From Mugil cephalus (lineage: Eukaryota; Chordata; Actinopteri; Mugiliformes; Mugilidae): 64,000 nt of DNA. The stretch spans positions 7,096,001 to 7,160,000 of the forward strand of contig NC_061786.1 in assembly GCF_022458985.1 (NCBI RefSeq), in the 5' to 3' direction. The notes under the pieces were generated by a model. The model saw only the letters and a program-made list of their open reading frames with translations, had not been told where the DNA came from and made no database searches. Shown in pieces: positions 36,540 through 55,239 of this stretch. A program made the translations under genes and the position numbers. Position 1 is the stretch's first letter, and each line of letters begins with the position of its first letter.

Positions 36540-38944
36540 ATGGGGGCAATACACATATTGCTTTGCCTCGTCCTTGCACATTCAATCGTCGCTGGATCTG
36601 CAATAAGATATCTGGATGCTGTGGTTTCCCAGGATTTTGCAAGATTTTTTGAACACATGCGTCCTCCAAACGAAAGAAATTTCGATTTAGTTCCTTTTGA
36701 CACCATCTTCAGCTCCTGGGGAAGCCGTGCCCCTGACTTTCATTTGCTTGGTGAATTGCCTCCCATCATGACGGTTCCCAAAGTTAAGGTGTTTTGCGAT
36801 GACTCTAAGATGACTCTGCTGGTTGATAAGAGAACCAACGGTCTGACATTGACTGGAGAGGAAATACAACTGGGCAATGGCTGCTATAGCAACAGAGAAC
36901 TACCAGACCAGTTAATCTTCGATTATGGTTTTGATCAGTGTGGTACCACACGTGAGGTGAATAAGCCATTTTCTTAATTTCAACTACTTTTTTTTTTTTT
37001 TTTTTTTTTTTTTATAAAAACATGCTGTCTTCCAGGTGCAGAATGGTTTGGAGAGGTTCACCAACTCTCTCCACTTGAATCTTAAACAAACTCTCCCCAC
37101 CTGGTGGCAAACTTTCTCCACAATATACATCTCATGCGTCCCCAAGAGGTGCGTTGCCTGCATTATCGAAATGTCAGGATATTTGCCATACTAAAATTTA
37201 ATGTGTGGTTTCAGGCCTTACTATAGTCCACAATTTGTCTCGAGACCACCTGCGGATGATGGGAGCTTTTGCATCAGAGCCATGAATTGTGAGTAAACGT
37301 ACTATGTCGTCCATCTGCGCTCTTTTGTTCATAGACCTGAGTGTTTTTCTTTCTCCTGCAGCATCCTGGACCAGCGCAGCAGATTCAAATGTCTACAAAA
37401 GAGGCCAGGGTGTTAACCTCCAGGTTTTTGCCAAAACTAGGCCAGACCAGCAACTTTTCATCCAGTCCTGCTTTGTCTCGGCATCCCCTGAGCCTCAGAC
37501 TAGACCGCGGCATGCTGTTGTAATGAATAAAGGGTAAGCAGTCAGGAATTCATCGCCACGGTTCAGTCTCGGATTCTAATCACCTGAAGTAACGTTTCTC
37601 TCTCTGCCAGGTGCTCAGTCGCCATGCATGCTCACCATGCTGTTGTGCAGTTTGTAGCCTCTAACAGAGCAGATGTGGTTAACTTCGCTCTAAACACGTC
37701 TTATCTAATATCTGAGGTAAGGTTTTCAAAGCTTGCTGTTCTGTGTTCTGTTTTTGTTCTTCTGTGTAACCTTGTGAACCCTCTTCTCCTCTGAAGCTGT
37801 ATGTCCACTGTAGTGTTGTCATCTCAGACCAGGGTGTGACCTTTAGTTCAAAATCCTGCAACTACAATCCGCTTCAATCAAGGTATTTGTGTAGACATTG
37901 TGCCTGGGTTTATTTTTATTGCTATGATACAAAGACTTTCCTTTCAGATGGGAAGAACTAAGTGGCGTAGAGGTGTGCGACTGCTGTAGCTCAAAGTGTA
38001 AAGGCCTACCTGGTGAGGGTTTTCAATCAGTTCAGCAAAGTTGGTATTCAAGTAAATTAGTCTGACTCACTGCAAGTCTGTCATTTCAGAGGCCAGGACT
38101 TTTGTCAGCGCTGGTCCCTTTGTCGTTGTGGATGAAGACAGTGAGAGGAGTCCTGAGCGTCTGTACTCTGAACCACAAGCTCACACGGACATTATCAATT
38201 CTCATCCTGAGGACAGCGTGACTGCTCAGATTCAGACAAGCAACGGCGCATCAAATGACATCCCTGAGCTGCGGCCTCCGACATATCAAGAATCTCCTCT
38301 GAATAACCCCACAAACGAGATACACTTGTTCTTTAATGAACAGAAAAGAGATGCTGCCACATGGGACCTGAATTTACTAACGATGGTTGACGGATGGCCG
38401 ATTCTGCCACAAGACGAGCCGGTCATAGTAGATGATTTCCAAAGAAAAAACAGGCTTGAAAGATCTGTAATGTTCAACGACATCGACTTCTCAGTTCCAG
38501 TTGAGCTCGGTGTCATCCTAGTTGACAAATCGGGGCGACCAGACCCATGCAACTCTCCTATTGCAGAGGAATGCCGAGAGGAAAAATCGATCTCAGCAGA
38601 GATGAATAGAAATGATGTTCGCCACAATGTTTTAAACAAAATGAGAGAGACGGACGCTGCTGTTATGCCTGAAGAATACACATATGATGATCAACCAATA
38701 ATTCGCTCGAAGCTTGAGTTTTCCAAAGTTGCAGATGGATCTCAGGTGCTGAGTTATGAGGAAGAAGTGAAGCAACAAGGGGGGACGGAAAGAAGACGGG
38801 AGCCCAGACTGAAGGGGTTTCGCTCAACTTTCCTGGATTTGTTGAGGTACAAAGTTTCTGGTTCTTGGTCTGATAAAATCAGAATATACCATGTGACTAA
38901 TTATCTTTTCTCTTATACTCAGGAGGATGGACAAAGCGGAGTAA
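36540..38944 (+). CDS. Zona pellucida (ZP3/ZPC-like) domain protein with long acidic tail
   Basis: Nine exons: 36540-36956, 37036-37148, 37215-37288, 37362-37533, 37611-37716, 37797-37882, 37948-38012, 38090-38846 and 38923-38944. They give about 603 residues. If the last 76-bp intron is retained the frame stays open to 38958 (633 residues). The start at 36540 has an A at -3 and opens a signal peptide, MGAIHILLCLVLAHSIVAGS; an in-frame ATG at 36486 lacks that property. The ZP-N half has four cysteines (VFCDD, NGCYS, DQCGTT, SCVPK). The ZP-C half runs from FCIRA through KGCSVAMHAHHAVVQF and HCSVVI to the VCDCCSSKC cluster. The small exons match the ZP3-type gene plan. ZP-domain proteins polymerise into the egg envelope. 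After about residue 345 comes a tail of about 260 residues, acidic and lacking cysteine clusters or an obvious membrane anchor. Orthology to a named teleost ZPC subtype is not assigned. Confidence 0.85.
36989..37013 (+). repeat. Poly(T) run in intron 1 of the ZP gene
   Basis: About 25 consecutive thymines within a 79-bp intron, ending about 20 bp before the acceptor and so extending its polypyrimidine tract. Confidence 0.8.
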
Positions 38945-40412
38945 CTTCAGTTTCTTAACACTGTTTCTTGAACTAAATAAACTGATGATCAAAAGTACAG
39001 ATGGTTTTATTCTGAAATGACATTCACAAGTTTTGCCAAGAAATAAAGCGGGTATTTGCTACTGATCAAAAGTTCTCTCTATCTTTGGAAAGAGTTTGAC
39101 CCTATTCAGTGTTTCATGTCTCTACACTGACTGGCCAAAAAAAGTTGCACACTCTAATATTAGACTGCCTTTAGCTTTGATTACTGCACACATTCACTGT
39201 GGCATTGTTTTGATAAGCCTCTGCAATGTCACAAGATTTATTTTCATCCAGTGTTGCATTCATTTATTGCCAAAATCTTGCTTTGATGGGAGAGTCTGAC
39301 CACTGCAAAGCCTTCTCCAGCTCCCTGAACTCTGGTCGTTCAGGTATCATCTGTCTCTCACCCTGATGCCCCATCACTCTGGAACAGGGTCAATCTGGAC
39401 TCGTCAGACCACAAGACCTTCCGTTGCTCCATAGTCTTATGCTCCCTAGCAAATTGACCCCCCCCCCGATTAGCAAGTTTATTAAAGCTACTCTTATGTT
39501 GACTATACATAGCCCTGAGTTCTACTGTTCAATCTGATTTCACCAAAAGTTTCAGTGATTGCCCATCACCATCAATCAGGTTTTTTTTTTTTTTTTTTTT
39601 TTTCCTGACCACATTTCTTCTTGGAAGATGATGGTCCTCCACTATCCTTCCAGTTTTTAATAATGCGTTGGACTGTTAATGTAATTTCTACAATCTCTTC
39701 AGATGTCTCTGCTTGATGCATGTCAATGATGTGACCCTTCTCAGACTAACTTCTTTTCCACGACCACAGCATGTGTCTTTCGACATGGTTGAAAGAAATA
39801 AAACTACTCCATTGCATCAATTGGTGTTAAATAACTTGTTGCCAGCTGAAAGATAATAGCCCATGCAGTAATTATCCAGTAGGAGACTTGTACCTATTTG
39901 CTTAGTTAAATCAAGGTGGCGACTTATTTTTGGGCAGGCAGTGTATGGTTTATATATGCTTTTTTTGATCACTTTCAAGGTCAGTCAGTGAGATTTTATC
40001 TGGATATGCATGTTAATAGTCACGCAGTGGGTATTTTGGGAGTATATGGGCTGTGAGGGATTTTTTATTTTTTTTTATTTAAAGAGCAATTTCGGTAGTC
40101 AAAGTACCTGACGCATAAACTTTGGGAAAATGTCATTGTGATTTTTATTGGAGGTTTAAATTGCTGGAGTCAAATAATTAATAGCGTTAATAAATTTGAA
40201 GTAATAGGAGGATTAAAAGCATATCGCCTCTCCACTTAATGCCTCATTGAACGTCAACTGTATTCCCACCCAGATGTCGCTGTGGGGAGCTGGGCTCTGT
40301 AGTTGGGACACCAGCAGCGTGCTCTCTCCCTTTTACGCCGCATGCTCCGCTAGGATTTTTTTTCTATCCCAAGTTTGACCCTGCCACTATTTCCTCCGCA
40401 CCGACTCCCTCC
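38945..40412. other. Intergenic region between ZP gene and pabpc4
   Basis: Contains the ZP-gene 3' UTR, with AATAAA about 30 bp after the stop, and a degenerate Tc1-like element at 39123-39945. The remainder is AT-rich up to the pabpc4 promoter. No gene recognised. Confidence 0.6.
39123..39945 (-). mobile_element. Internally deleted Tc1/mariner-like element
   Basis: The ends are inverted repeats next to TA dinucleotides: TACACTGACTGGCCAAAAA on the left and the complement TACACTGCCTGCCCAAAAA on the right. The transposase is antisense: the complement of 'tcgacatgg' near 39780 is its start region and CTTGATGCATGTC near 39711 is part of its helix-turn-helix text. At 823 bp it lacks several hundred bases of the usual element, and a 23-T run (39581-39603) has expanded inside. 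Inactive. Confidence 0.85.
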
Positions 40413-40419
40413 TATAAAG
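40413..40419 (+). promoter_or_regulatory. TATA-like element and pyrimidine start of pabpc4
   Basis: TATAAAG sits about 30 bp upstream of a pyrimidine tract, TCTCTTTGCCCCC at 40442-40454. That is a good candidate for the 5'-terminal oligopyrimidine (TOP) start of PABP messages, which are translated under mTOR/LARP1 control in vertebrates. The TOP call is inference from position and composition. Confidence 0.45.
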
Positions 40420-40494
40420 TGCCCATGCTTCCCCCACGCAGTCTCTTTGCCCCCAGCCACAAAACAACCGTGAGTGTCTAACTCACTGTTCTTG

Positions 40495-40635
40495 AAAAAC
40501 TTAAAATAAAAATAAAATAAAAAATATAAAATCAACAAAATCTTCATAAAAACTAGCACGATAATACTTAAAGAAAAAAAGAAACCTTTTAAAAAAATAG
40601 CAAAATATTAATTTAAAAAAATATATATATACAAA
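40495..40635 (+). promoter_or_regulatory. Oligo(A)-rich element in the pabpc4 5' leader
   Basis: A 140-base stretch made mostly of short A-runs broken by T or C, starting about 50 nt after the predicted cap site and ending 280 nt before the start codon. Vertebrate PABPC1 carries such an A-rich sequence at a similar place in its leader. PABP bound there represses its own translation. Matching position and composition suggest the same feedback for this gene. Confidence 0.65.
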
Positions 40636-40876
40636 CAGGAGAAGGCCTCGGGCTTAACCCGAAGTTTGCGTCTTTAAAGGAAGGAATATTTCAGGAGACG
40701 TCGATCTTAAGCGTGACTTTAATTTTTATTTTTTATTTTTTCGACATTTTCTCAACAAGCTGGATCAGAGAGCCGGCTGTGTATTGAGCGTGTCTTTTTT
40801 TTATTGAGATCTGAAGCCCAGTTCGGACCCGGATAATATCGGCATTTTTTTTTTTTTTCTGTCTCTTTTCTGCTGA

Positions 40877-48435
<7,559 letters not shown>

Positions 48436-48458
48436 AGGCCGCGTGGTGAATTGCCCTG

Positions 48459-48551
48459 GTATGACGATATTTAATCAGTCAAGCTCTTTGTATCCGTGCT
48501 TTCTGACTTCCATTTTGTGAGCCTAATGCGAAGTCACTTGTGTCGTTTCAG
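48459..48551 (+). other. Intron in the pabpc4 3' UTR
   Basis: GTATGA donor 23 nt after the stop codon and a TCGTTTCAG acceptor. The distance is below the 50-nt threshold for nonsense-mediated decay. Vertebrate PABPC genes are known to have a non-coding last exon, so the structure is expected. Confidence 0.7.
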
Positions 48552-48971
48552 AGCGCACAAAAATGAGCCGAGACGGGGGAGAGACACACTACACTGACTC
48601 CAAACACCAGAGTCCTCTGAACAAATATGCAAAAATAAAAAATAAAAATCTGGGAGAAAAAAAAAATAAAAAAAATAGAAAATGTAATTTTAAAACATAC
48701 TTGAATATTTTGAGTAAAAAACAAAACATGTAAAATATTACAGTTCATAATTTTTGTTAGTTCTGTAATACTTTTAAACTGAATGCCAAAAGCAATAACG
48801 CGGATGAATTTTGAATGAAGGCCCTTAATCTTGTGGCGAAGAAGAGAAACGGTTTTCTACGAGGAAAATGAGCCTCGCTCTAAATTGAAACTTTGCTTGG
48901 AAGCTTTACGTTTGATTTGAAAAGGTGGACTCCTTCATCCTATCATGTTATCATGGGTGTGTGGTATTCTC

Positions 48972-48977
48972 AATAAA
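48972..48977 (+). terminator. Poly(A) signal of pabpc4
   Basis: AATAAA about 420 nt into the last exon, followed within 40 bp by a T-rich stretch (TTGTTCTTTCTTTT). Confidence 0.7.
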
Positions 48978-49879
48978 GGGATGATATATCAAGGGAACCA
49001 GTTGTTCTTTCTTTTAATTGTTACATTATTTTATTCTGGCTTAAGCATGTGTGTGTTTGTGTGCGTGTGACTCAGAGTAGTTAACAGAAAAAGCAGAAGC
49101 AAGATATTTGATAGGATACTTGCACAAGTACCACCAGCTTATGTAAAGCTTATTATCTGATGTTTTATTTGTCTAAAATGGCTAAATTTAGCTTGGTCGG
49201 TGGATTGTTACAAGCAACAGGGGAAGAGAAAACGTCTGCCTTTTTTCTCTCACACACGTAAGAGACAGGGGAAGATGATTATACCTAATTACCCCTTAGG
49301 CTCATTTTCACTGAACATCACTCGACAACACCAAGGTCTGACGTGTTTTATGATATTGAGTTCTAAAATGCTAAATGGCAAATTGTTTCTAATTTAGTGT
49401 TGTAATAAAAATACATTATTCTTCACATGTTTTCACCAGACATTTTAAAGTTGGGTCTTGAAATGTTTCGTCATTCACTCCTGTTGTTGTGCAGTTCAGT
49501 TCAGTTCAGTCCTAAGTGTTGTAGTCTGGGACTATCTCTATGAAATCTCCTACAGAAACGTGATCCCACGGCTTTGTGTTTGACTTTGAGTGATGTATTT
49601 CATCCGTGCATGCAGTTATTTCTCTGACAGCCTGCTCAAGGCCCAACGGTAGGAATTTAGCTGTTGGCGTGTTTAAACAAATGAGAGAAAGGTGTGAGTT
49701 TAGTTGGAAAATGGAGAATTAGGCCTCTTGTCAAGTTCCTGAAGGTCAAACTGAGTGCAGATAGAGAGACAAATAAAGCAGAGAGAACACAAATCCACCA
49801 AATATGATTTGCTGATAGTATTAAATTCCCTGCAACGTAAAGTAGAGGTTACCTGAGATATTATTAGTATTATTACTAG

Positions 49880-50465
49880 TTTGTTGAATTGGGACAATGC
49901 ACATTAATCAACACTGATGCCTTACTCATCAGTGTAGATGCGCTGGACTTAGCACAAATGCTAATTTTCAGCCATGGACCCAAGGCAGGTACGCAACACA
50001 CACAGAGAAGACTTTAAAACAACAATCATATAACAGACAATTGCAGAACAAGACACAGACAGACAATGTTGACGCAAACCAAAAAGGACACAGACAGACA
50101 GTATCAAAACAGGCATGAACCAAGAACGCAGACAGCATACGTCAGATTAAGAAAACTATTTAGGCTATGTGAGTACATGTCTGATTAATTTTTAACCAGT
50201 GTTTAAGATTCTTTTTAAAAAGTAAATAGTTGTCACAGTGCTGGATGTGTGGTGGCAACTTGTTCCAGCTATGTGTTCCTCTTACAGATAAGGCCATTTG
50301 GGAAAAATGTAGTTTTACGTGTTGGTACATTCCAGTCACCTCTAGTTAGAGCTCTTGCTCCTCGTCCCTCAGTGTTTTTTCTCTGGATGAATTTGTTGAG
50401 TGGTGGGGGGCAAGGACATTTAAGAAGATGAGACATCCATAAAGATTTGATAGCTGTCTAGATCA
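49880..50465. repeat. Candidate interspersed repeat, unclassified
   Basis: The wording of the stretch ('GGGACAATGCACATTAA', 'CTTGTTCCAGCTATGTG', 'GATTTGATAGCTGTCTAGAT') is typical of medium-copy teleost repeats. No inverted ends, target duplication or coding frame were found, so class and borders are uncertain. Confidence 0.35.
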
Positions 50466-50574
50466 AAAATATACTTTTTTTTTTTTTTTTTTAGGACATT
50501 ACAATAATGAACGTGAAAGGAAAGGGTCAAATATTTTAAATAACGTTGTCATGGAAGTAACGTTAAGAATATCA

Positions 50575-50730
50575 TGAATAAACTAAGACTTTATTCATCC
50601 ACAAGGGAAACTGCATGGTCGTAGTGGCTTCAAAACATTACAGGGTATGAGTAAAAAAATGGAGGCAGGAGTAAATTATATACATATAATGATTAATAAG
50701 GTGCAATAATGTACATTAACATTACTAACA
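50575..50730. repeat. Candidate repeat fragment with TTTATTCATCCACAAGGGAAA
   Basis: Matches the general wording of a very common fish repeat tail ('TTTATT.TCC.CAAGGGGAAA' followed by short AT-rich text and 'GGTGCAATAATG'). Family not resolved. Confidence 0.35.
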
Positions 50731-51108
50731 TTAAAGTGTCTCAATAAACGATAACTTCACGTATTTGGTCACTGAAAGTGTGGGATCAGCACTTGTGTAA
50801 ATAATAAAATGAATAACCAGGGTCCTGATGATGACTCACTGTCTCACATCATGAATATGTTCTGTGATATTGTTTAAACCAGTGCCTAAAAGAGGAATTT
50901 CGACTTCTTGAAAGATTGGATAAAAGGCTTATTAAACAAGAGGCGGAGCAGCCTGGGTGTTCTTTTTAACATGTTAAAACATGACTGTTCAAACTGAGGG
51001 AGTCCTCCAACAGGTGGCGCTGGAGCTCACTAAACCACAGAGGCGGGCTTCAGTCTCCCTCCACCAATGACAAGCGGCCCGGGTCAAAGTTGAAGGGTTA
51101 AATCCAAT

Positions 51109-54100
51109 ATGGCGGCCAGCAAACGAGTGCTTTATGTCGGTAAGTTCTTCTAGTTTTGGCAAAAAATACACTCAAACAAGGTAGTTTTACTATCGCTAGC
51201 GGGTGTGTTCGGTGCAGTATTACTGAACAGTTAGAGAAAGCGGAACCAGTAATGAATTAAACACATTTTAACAAATTTACGAACTTCTTAGAAAGAGAAG
51301 TAGGCTACAAAATAGGTACGTGTCCGCTTAAAACTGCAACTGTTGCTTATTTTAATCCTCGTACAGATTCCCCGGCTTCTTCTGTGAAGTATTTTACATC
51401 ATGCTATATTATGAAATGTAAAGAATTTGAATAAAATGCTGAGTAAAATGTTTGAAGAGCAGAGGGTTTCCTGTGCCTTGAACGCAGCACGTTATTGTGT
51501 GTTTGAGTTTCATTTGAGTTTAATCATGTACATGTGTCTGGTCAGGTGGCTTGGCAGAGGAAGTGGACGAGAAGGTGTTACATGCTGCTTTTATTCCGTT
51601 TGGAGACGTTACAGACATCCAGATACCTCTGGACTATGAGACGGGTAAGATGGAGGATTTCTGCTTTTCATGTGTGCAACAGCTGCAGTTATTCTCAGCT
51701 ACATTGAACTTTGTGGGCTGTCTAACTAAAATATTAAACTGTGTGTTGTGTTCAATTTTCAGAAAAGCACAGAGGATTTGCATTCATTGAATTTGAGCTG
51801 GCAGAGGTATGTCCAGTTAATGATCTACTAATGAAATACTGTGATTGTAACAACAAATGCCATTATTAATGAATGGATTGAACAGTCTGTTATGATTACT
51901 TTAATGAGTGCCAAAAAGATTGTATGTGTTTAATTGGAATGCTGTCTTCTATGGAATGTAGTTGATAGTAGTCGGAGGATATCAGAGTAAACATGATCGG
52001 CATCTACAACATACACAGATCAGCCATAACATTATGACGAATGACTGGTGGAGGAAATGGAAATGGAAGCAGTGTGTTGAAAGCAGGAAACATGGGTAAT
52101 AGGTATCCACAGACAGCACTCCGGGAGGCCATGCTGGCCACTGCTGAAAGCACCTACAGTGGGCACGTGAGCATCACAACTGGACAATGGAGCAGTGGAA
52201 GAATGAGGCCTGGTCTGATGAATCAGGTGCCATTTACCTGGGAAACTTATAGGCACCAGGATGCACTATGGGAAGAATCCGGGGGAACCAGGGCCAGGGT
52301 GTTGTTTTAGGCTTTGTTCTACTGGTAGACCCTGGGTCCTGCTATTCACATGGATGTTACTTTAACTGGACCGCAAGCAGCATTTAGTGGAATGTGATGG
52401 CGGTGTCCTCTTTCAGCAGGATGATGCAGGAGAGGTATGAGGAACACAACAATAGGTTCAAGGTGTTAACTTGGCTTCAAGATTTTGCACATCTCCAAGC
52501 AATGAAGCATCTGTGGAATGTGCTGGACAAACCAGTCCTATCCGCGGAGGCCCCCGCCACCCAAACATACAGGATTTAAGTGGATCTGCTGCTAAGGTCT
52601 TAGTGACAGATGTCACAGCGCAGCTTCATAGGTTTAGTTATTTTGGGGGCAAAACGGGGACCTACAGGTCTATTAGACAGGTGGTCATAAAGTTATGGCT
52701 AATCTGTGTATTACGGCCTTGATTGTAGCATTTTTCTATATTTAACCTATTGACGTTTTTTTGTCTTTTGCAGGATGCTGCAGCAGCTATTGATAACATG
52801 GTAACTAAACATTTGTTAATGTCTCTGAAATCTACTTTTTGTGACTTTAATCAAAAGTTCCCAAAAAATTTTCCTGATTTGAATTTGTTTTTTTTTGTGT
52901 TTTTTGCTATTAGAACGAGTCTGAACTTTTTGGTCGGACGATCCGTGTCAACATCGCCAAGCCCATGAGAATCAAAGAAGGTTCTTCTCGACCAGGTAAT
53001 TGATTTAAAAAAATAAAAAGGCTCATAAATGGCGTAGCCTCTGAAATTTAAATCCTATTATTTTTACTGACTTTAACTCTGTTTTTCCCTCAGTGTGGTC
53101 TGATGATGACTGGTTGAAGAAGTTTTCAGGGAAGACCATGGAGGAGGCTGAGGCCGAGGCGGCGGCGGCTGGAGAGGCGGGCAGCACTGCAGCAGATGAG
53201 GTGCGGGGGCTTTCTTTGTATCCTGCGTTGTTGTTAGTCCAGTAACTACGACGACAGCTGTTCGTTTTATGTGACTTAACTCGAAGCTTCTCGCGACCAC
53301 AACAAACGACAGACTCCACCTTCCTCACCCAGAACATACAAGCCATTCACCCATGTGCAGCGGGAAACATAGCACTTGACAGTTGTGGGGTCTCGACTCT
53401 AAATATGCTGAAATATTAAGTGTTGTGATTTGTTTTTACAGTCTGAGCCCCCCGCTAAAAAGGGCAGAGTAAATCCTCAGGTCTACATGGACATAAAGAT
53501 CGGCAACAAGCCAGCGGGGAGGCTGCGCTTCCTCCTCCGGGCTGACGTTGTCCCCATGACAGTAGGTCTGTATCTACAAGTGCTGCATTTTCTCTCAGCA
53601 CCTAGCTTCGTAACACACCCCTAAAACTAATTAACGTCTTTTGTATTTGTTTATTTTTTTTTACATAGAGAACTTCCGCTGCTTGTGCACACATGAAAAG
53701 GGCTTTGGCTACAAGGGCAGCAGCTTCCACCGCATCATCCCCCAGTTTATGTGCCAGGGAGGCGACTTCACCAACCACAACGGCACCGGCGGGAAGTCCA
53801 TCTATGGCCGGAAGTTTGACGATGAAAACTTCGTCCTCAAACACACGGCTCCAGGTAAGCAGGAGCTCTCAGGGGTCGTGGTGAAATGAGTGAGGTTTCT
53901 GTTTGGGAGCCCTTGGGTTCACTGTCTATACTTTGTTTCTCGGGATCACAGGGCAGCTCTCCATGGCCAACTCTGGGGCAAACACTAACGGCTCGCAGTT
54001 CTTTATCACCACCGATAAAACAGACTGGCTGGACAACAAACACGTGGTGTTTGGAGAGCTGGTGGAGGGGATGGATGTGCTCCGAGCAATGGAGGTAAGA

Positions 54101-55107
54101 GATGAGGCAAGAAATCATTTAAACCTGGTATGTCATCGTATAAAGACACCAAGTGTCTTTATGAATTTTTTTTTTAAAATGTTGGAAGAAGTTTTTGTTT
54201 ACCGACACTGATGGAACTGAGACACAAGCCACTGTAGCCTCATGTTTGATGTACGGTTTCAGCATCCTCTATTGTCCTTGTACTTTGAAAGCGCCGGACC
54301 TGACTAATATGGAGCTATGCTATTGTACTACGTGTCGAATGTGATTTGGCATTGTCATGATTACATAAGGAAAGAAGAGGATTTGGCACGCTTGGCAGCA
54401 CTCTAAAACACAACAATGCTGTGCGGTACCACAGGTGTGGCCGTACCTCGAGCACTTTAATGCCACCGTGAATCGCAGATTTTGATTTGTGTGTTGACCA
54501 TGGGGCAGCTTTCCACTCCACCTCAGTCCATCTTAAAAGAGCTCGAGCTCAGAAGAGGCGGAGCTGCCAGAGGGCCAGAAGACCAGACGTTCAATATTGA
54601 TTTTTAGCCTGGTCTGTCATGTCCATAAATTTCAGCAGACTAATACATTCAGCTTCTTTGTCATTACACATGTAAAGGCACAGAGCAACAAAATAAATGC
54701 AGTTCAACATCTAACCAGAAGTGTAAAAAGCAGTAAGTGCATGTAACATAAATAGTGTGGTATATATGTACAGATGAAACCATATATACAGCTGAGTGAG
54801 CAAAATAGACACAATGATTGATTGAGGTACTAAAAACTGGGGAGACACCGTGTCTCGCGCCGCCTATTTTGCTGTTTAATGGCGTTAAATCTTTCGTTTA
54901 CAGCCTTCTGTAACCCAAAAGCTGAAAATCTTAATTTTATTATTTCATTCAAACATGGAAGTGGAACATCACGCTGTCATAGTTGCACCTATTTGTGTTT
55001 TGTCACACCCATCGCTTAAATCTGTTTTCTCTCTGCAGGCTCAGGGGACTAAAGACGGGAAGCCGAAGCAAAAAGTGATCATTTCAGACTGTGGAGAATA
55101 TGTGTGA
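51109..55107 (+). CDS. ppie: Peptidyl-prolyl isomerase E (RRM-cyclophilin, Cyp33)
   Basis: Ten exons: 51109-51139, 51546-51644, 51763-51806, 52774-52800, 52914-52995, 53094-53200, 53442-53565, 53669-53854, 53952-54094 and 55039-55107. They give 303 residues (human PPIE 301). The RRM spans about 7-84 ([26 protein letters not shown]). A Glu/Ala-rich linker ([20 protein letters not shown]) is followed by the cyclophilin domain, about 140-302, with catalytic [17 protein letters not shown] and the cyclosporin-site tryptophan in [16 protein letters not shown] is a nuclear proline isomerase of the activated spliceosome. It also binds MLL1's PHD3 through its RRM. Exon 7 must end at GTAG|GTCTGT to stay in frame, although a GTAGGT donor lies four bases earlier. 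AATAAA is at 55217. Intron 3 contains a Tc1 relic. Confidence 0.96.
52012..52710 (+). mobile_element. Internally deleted Tc1/mariner-like element in ppie intron 3
   Basis: The inverted ends with TA borders are TACACAGATCAGCCATAACA on the left and the complement TACACAGATTAGCCATAACT on the right. About 700 bp remain of an element normally around twice that. The plus strand keeps transposase text such as 'CTGGTCTGATGAATC' near 52212, 'TTTCAGCAGGATGATGC' near 52413 and 'CTGTGGAATGTGCTGGAC' near 52510, read by several broken frames. The 5' half of the coding region is missing. Inactive. Confidence 0.88.
54640..54800. repeat. Candidate interspersed repeat fragment in ppie intron 9
   Basis: The stretch resembles the fish repeat tail with 'CTTTGTCATTACACATGTAAAGGC' followed by AT-rich text and 'AAAGCAGTAAGTGCA'. 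Borders and family are uncertain. Confidence 0.3.
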
Positions 55108-55216
55108 TCGGAAAAGACAATGTGTGCTTGTTTTGAGTGTGTGTATGTCTAAGACCAAGAGCGTGTCCGTTTTGTTTCGTACTTTGAGCTCACACCTTCT
55201 GCAATGTAAATATTTC

Positions 55217-55222
55217 AATAAA
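55217..55222 (+). terminator. Poly(A) signal of ppie
   Basis: AATAAA 110 nt after the ppie stop codon, followed by a GT-rich stretch (GATGTTGTTCTTTG). Confidence 0.75.
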
Positions 55223-55239
55223 CATTTTTATAAGGAATG

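Larger units (their letters stand above)
48990..51108. other. Intergenic region between pabpc4 and ppie
   Basis: No gene recognised. It contains a (GTTCA)n-like run near 49492-49510 and two stretches that look like dispersed-repeat fragments (49880-50465 and 50575-50730). The last 100 bp are GC-richer and hold the ppie promoter. No TATA box is evident there. Confidence 0.5.
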
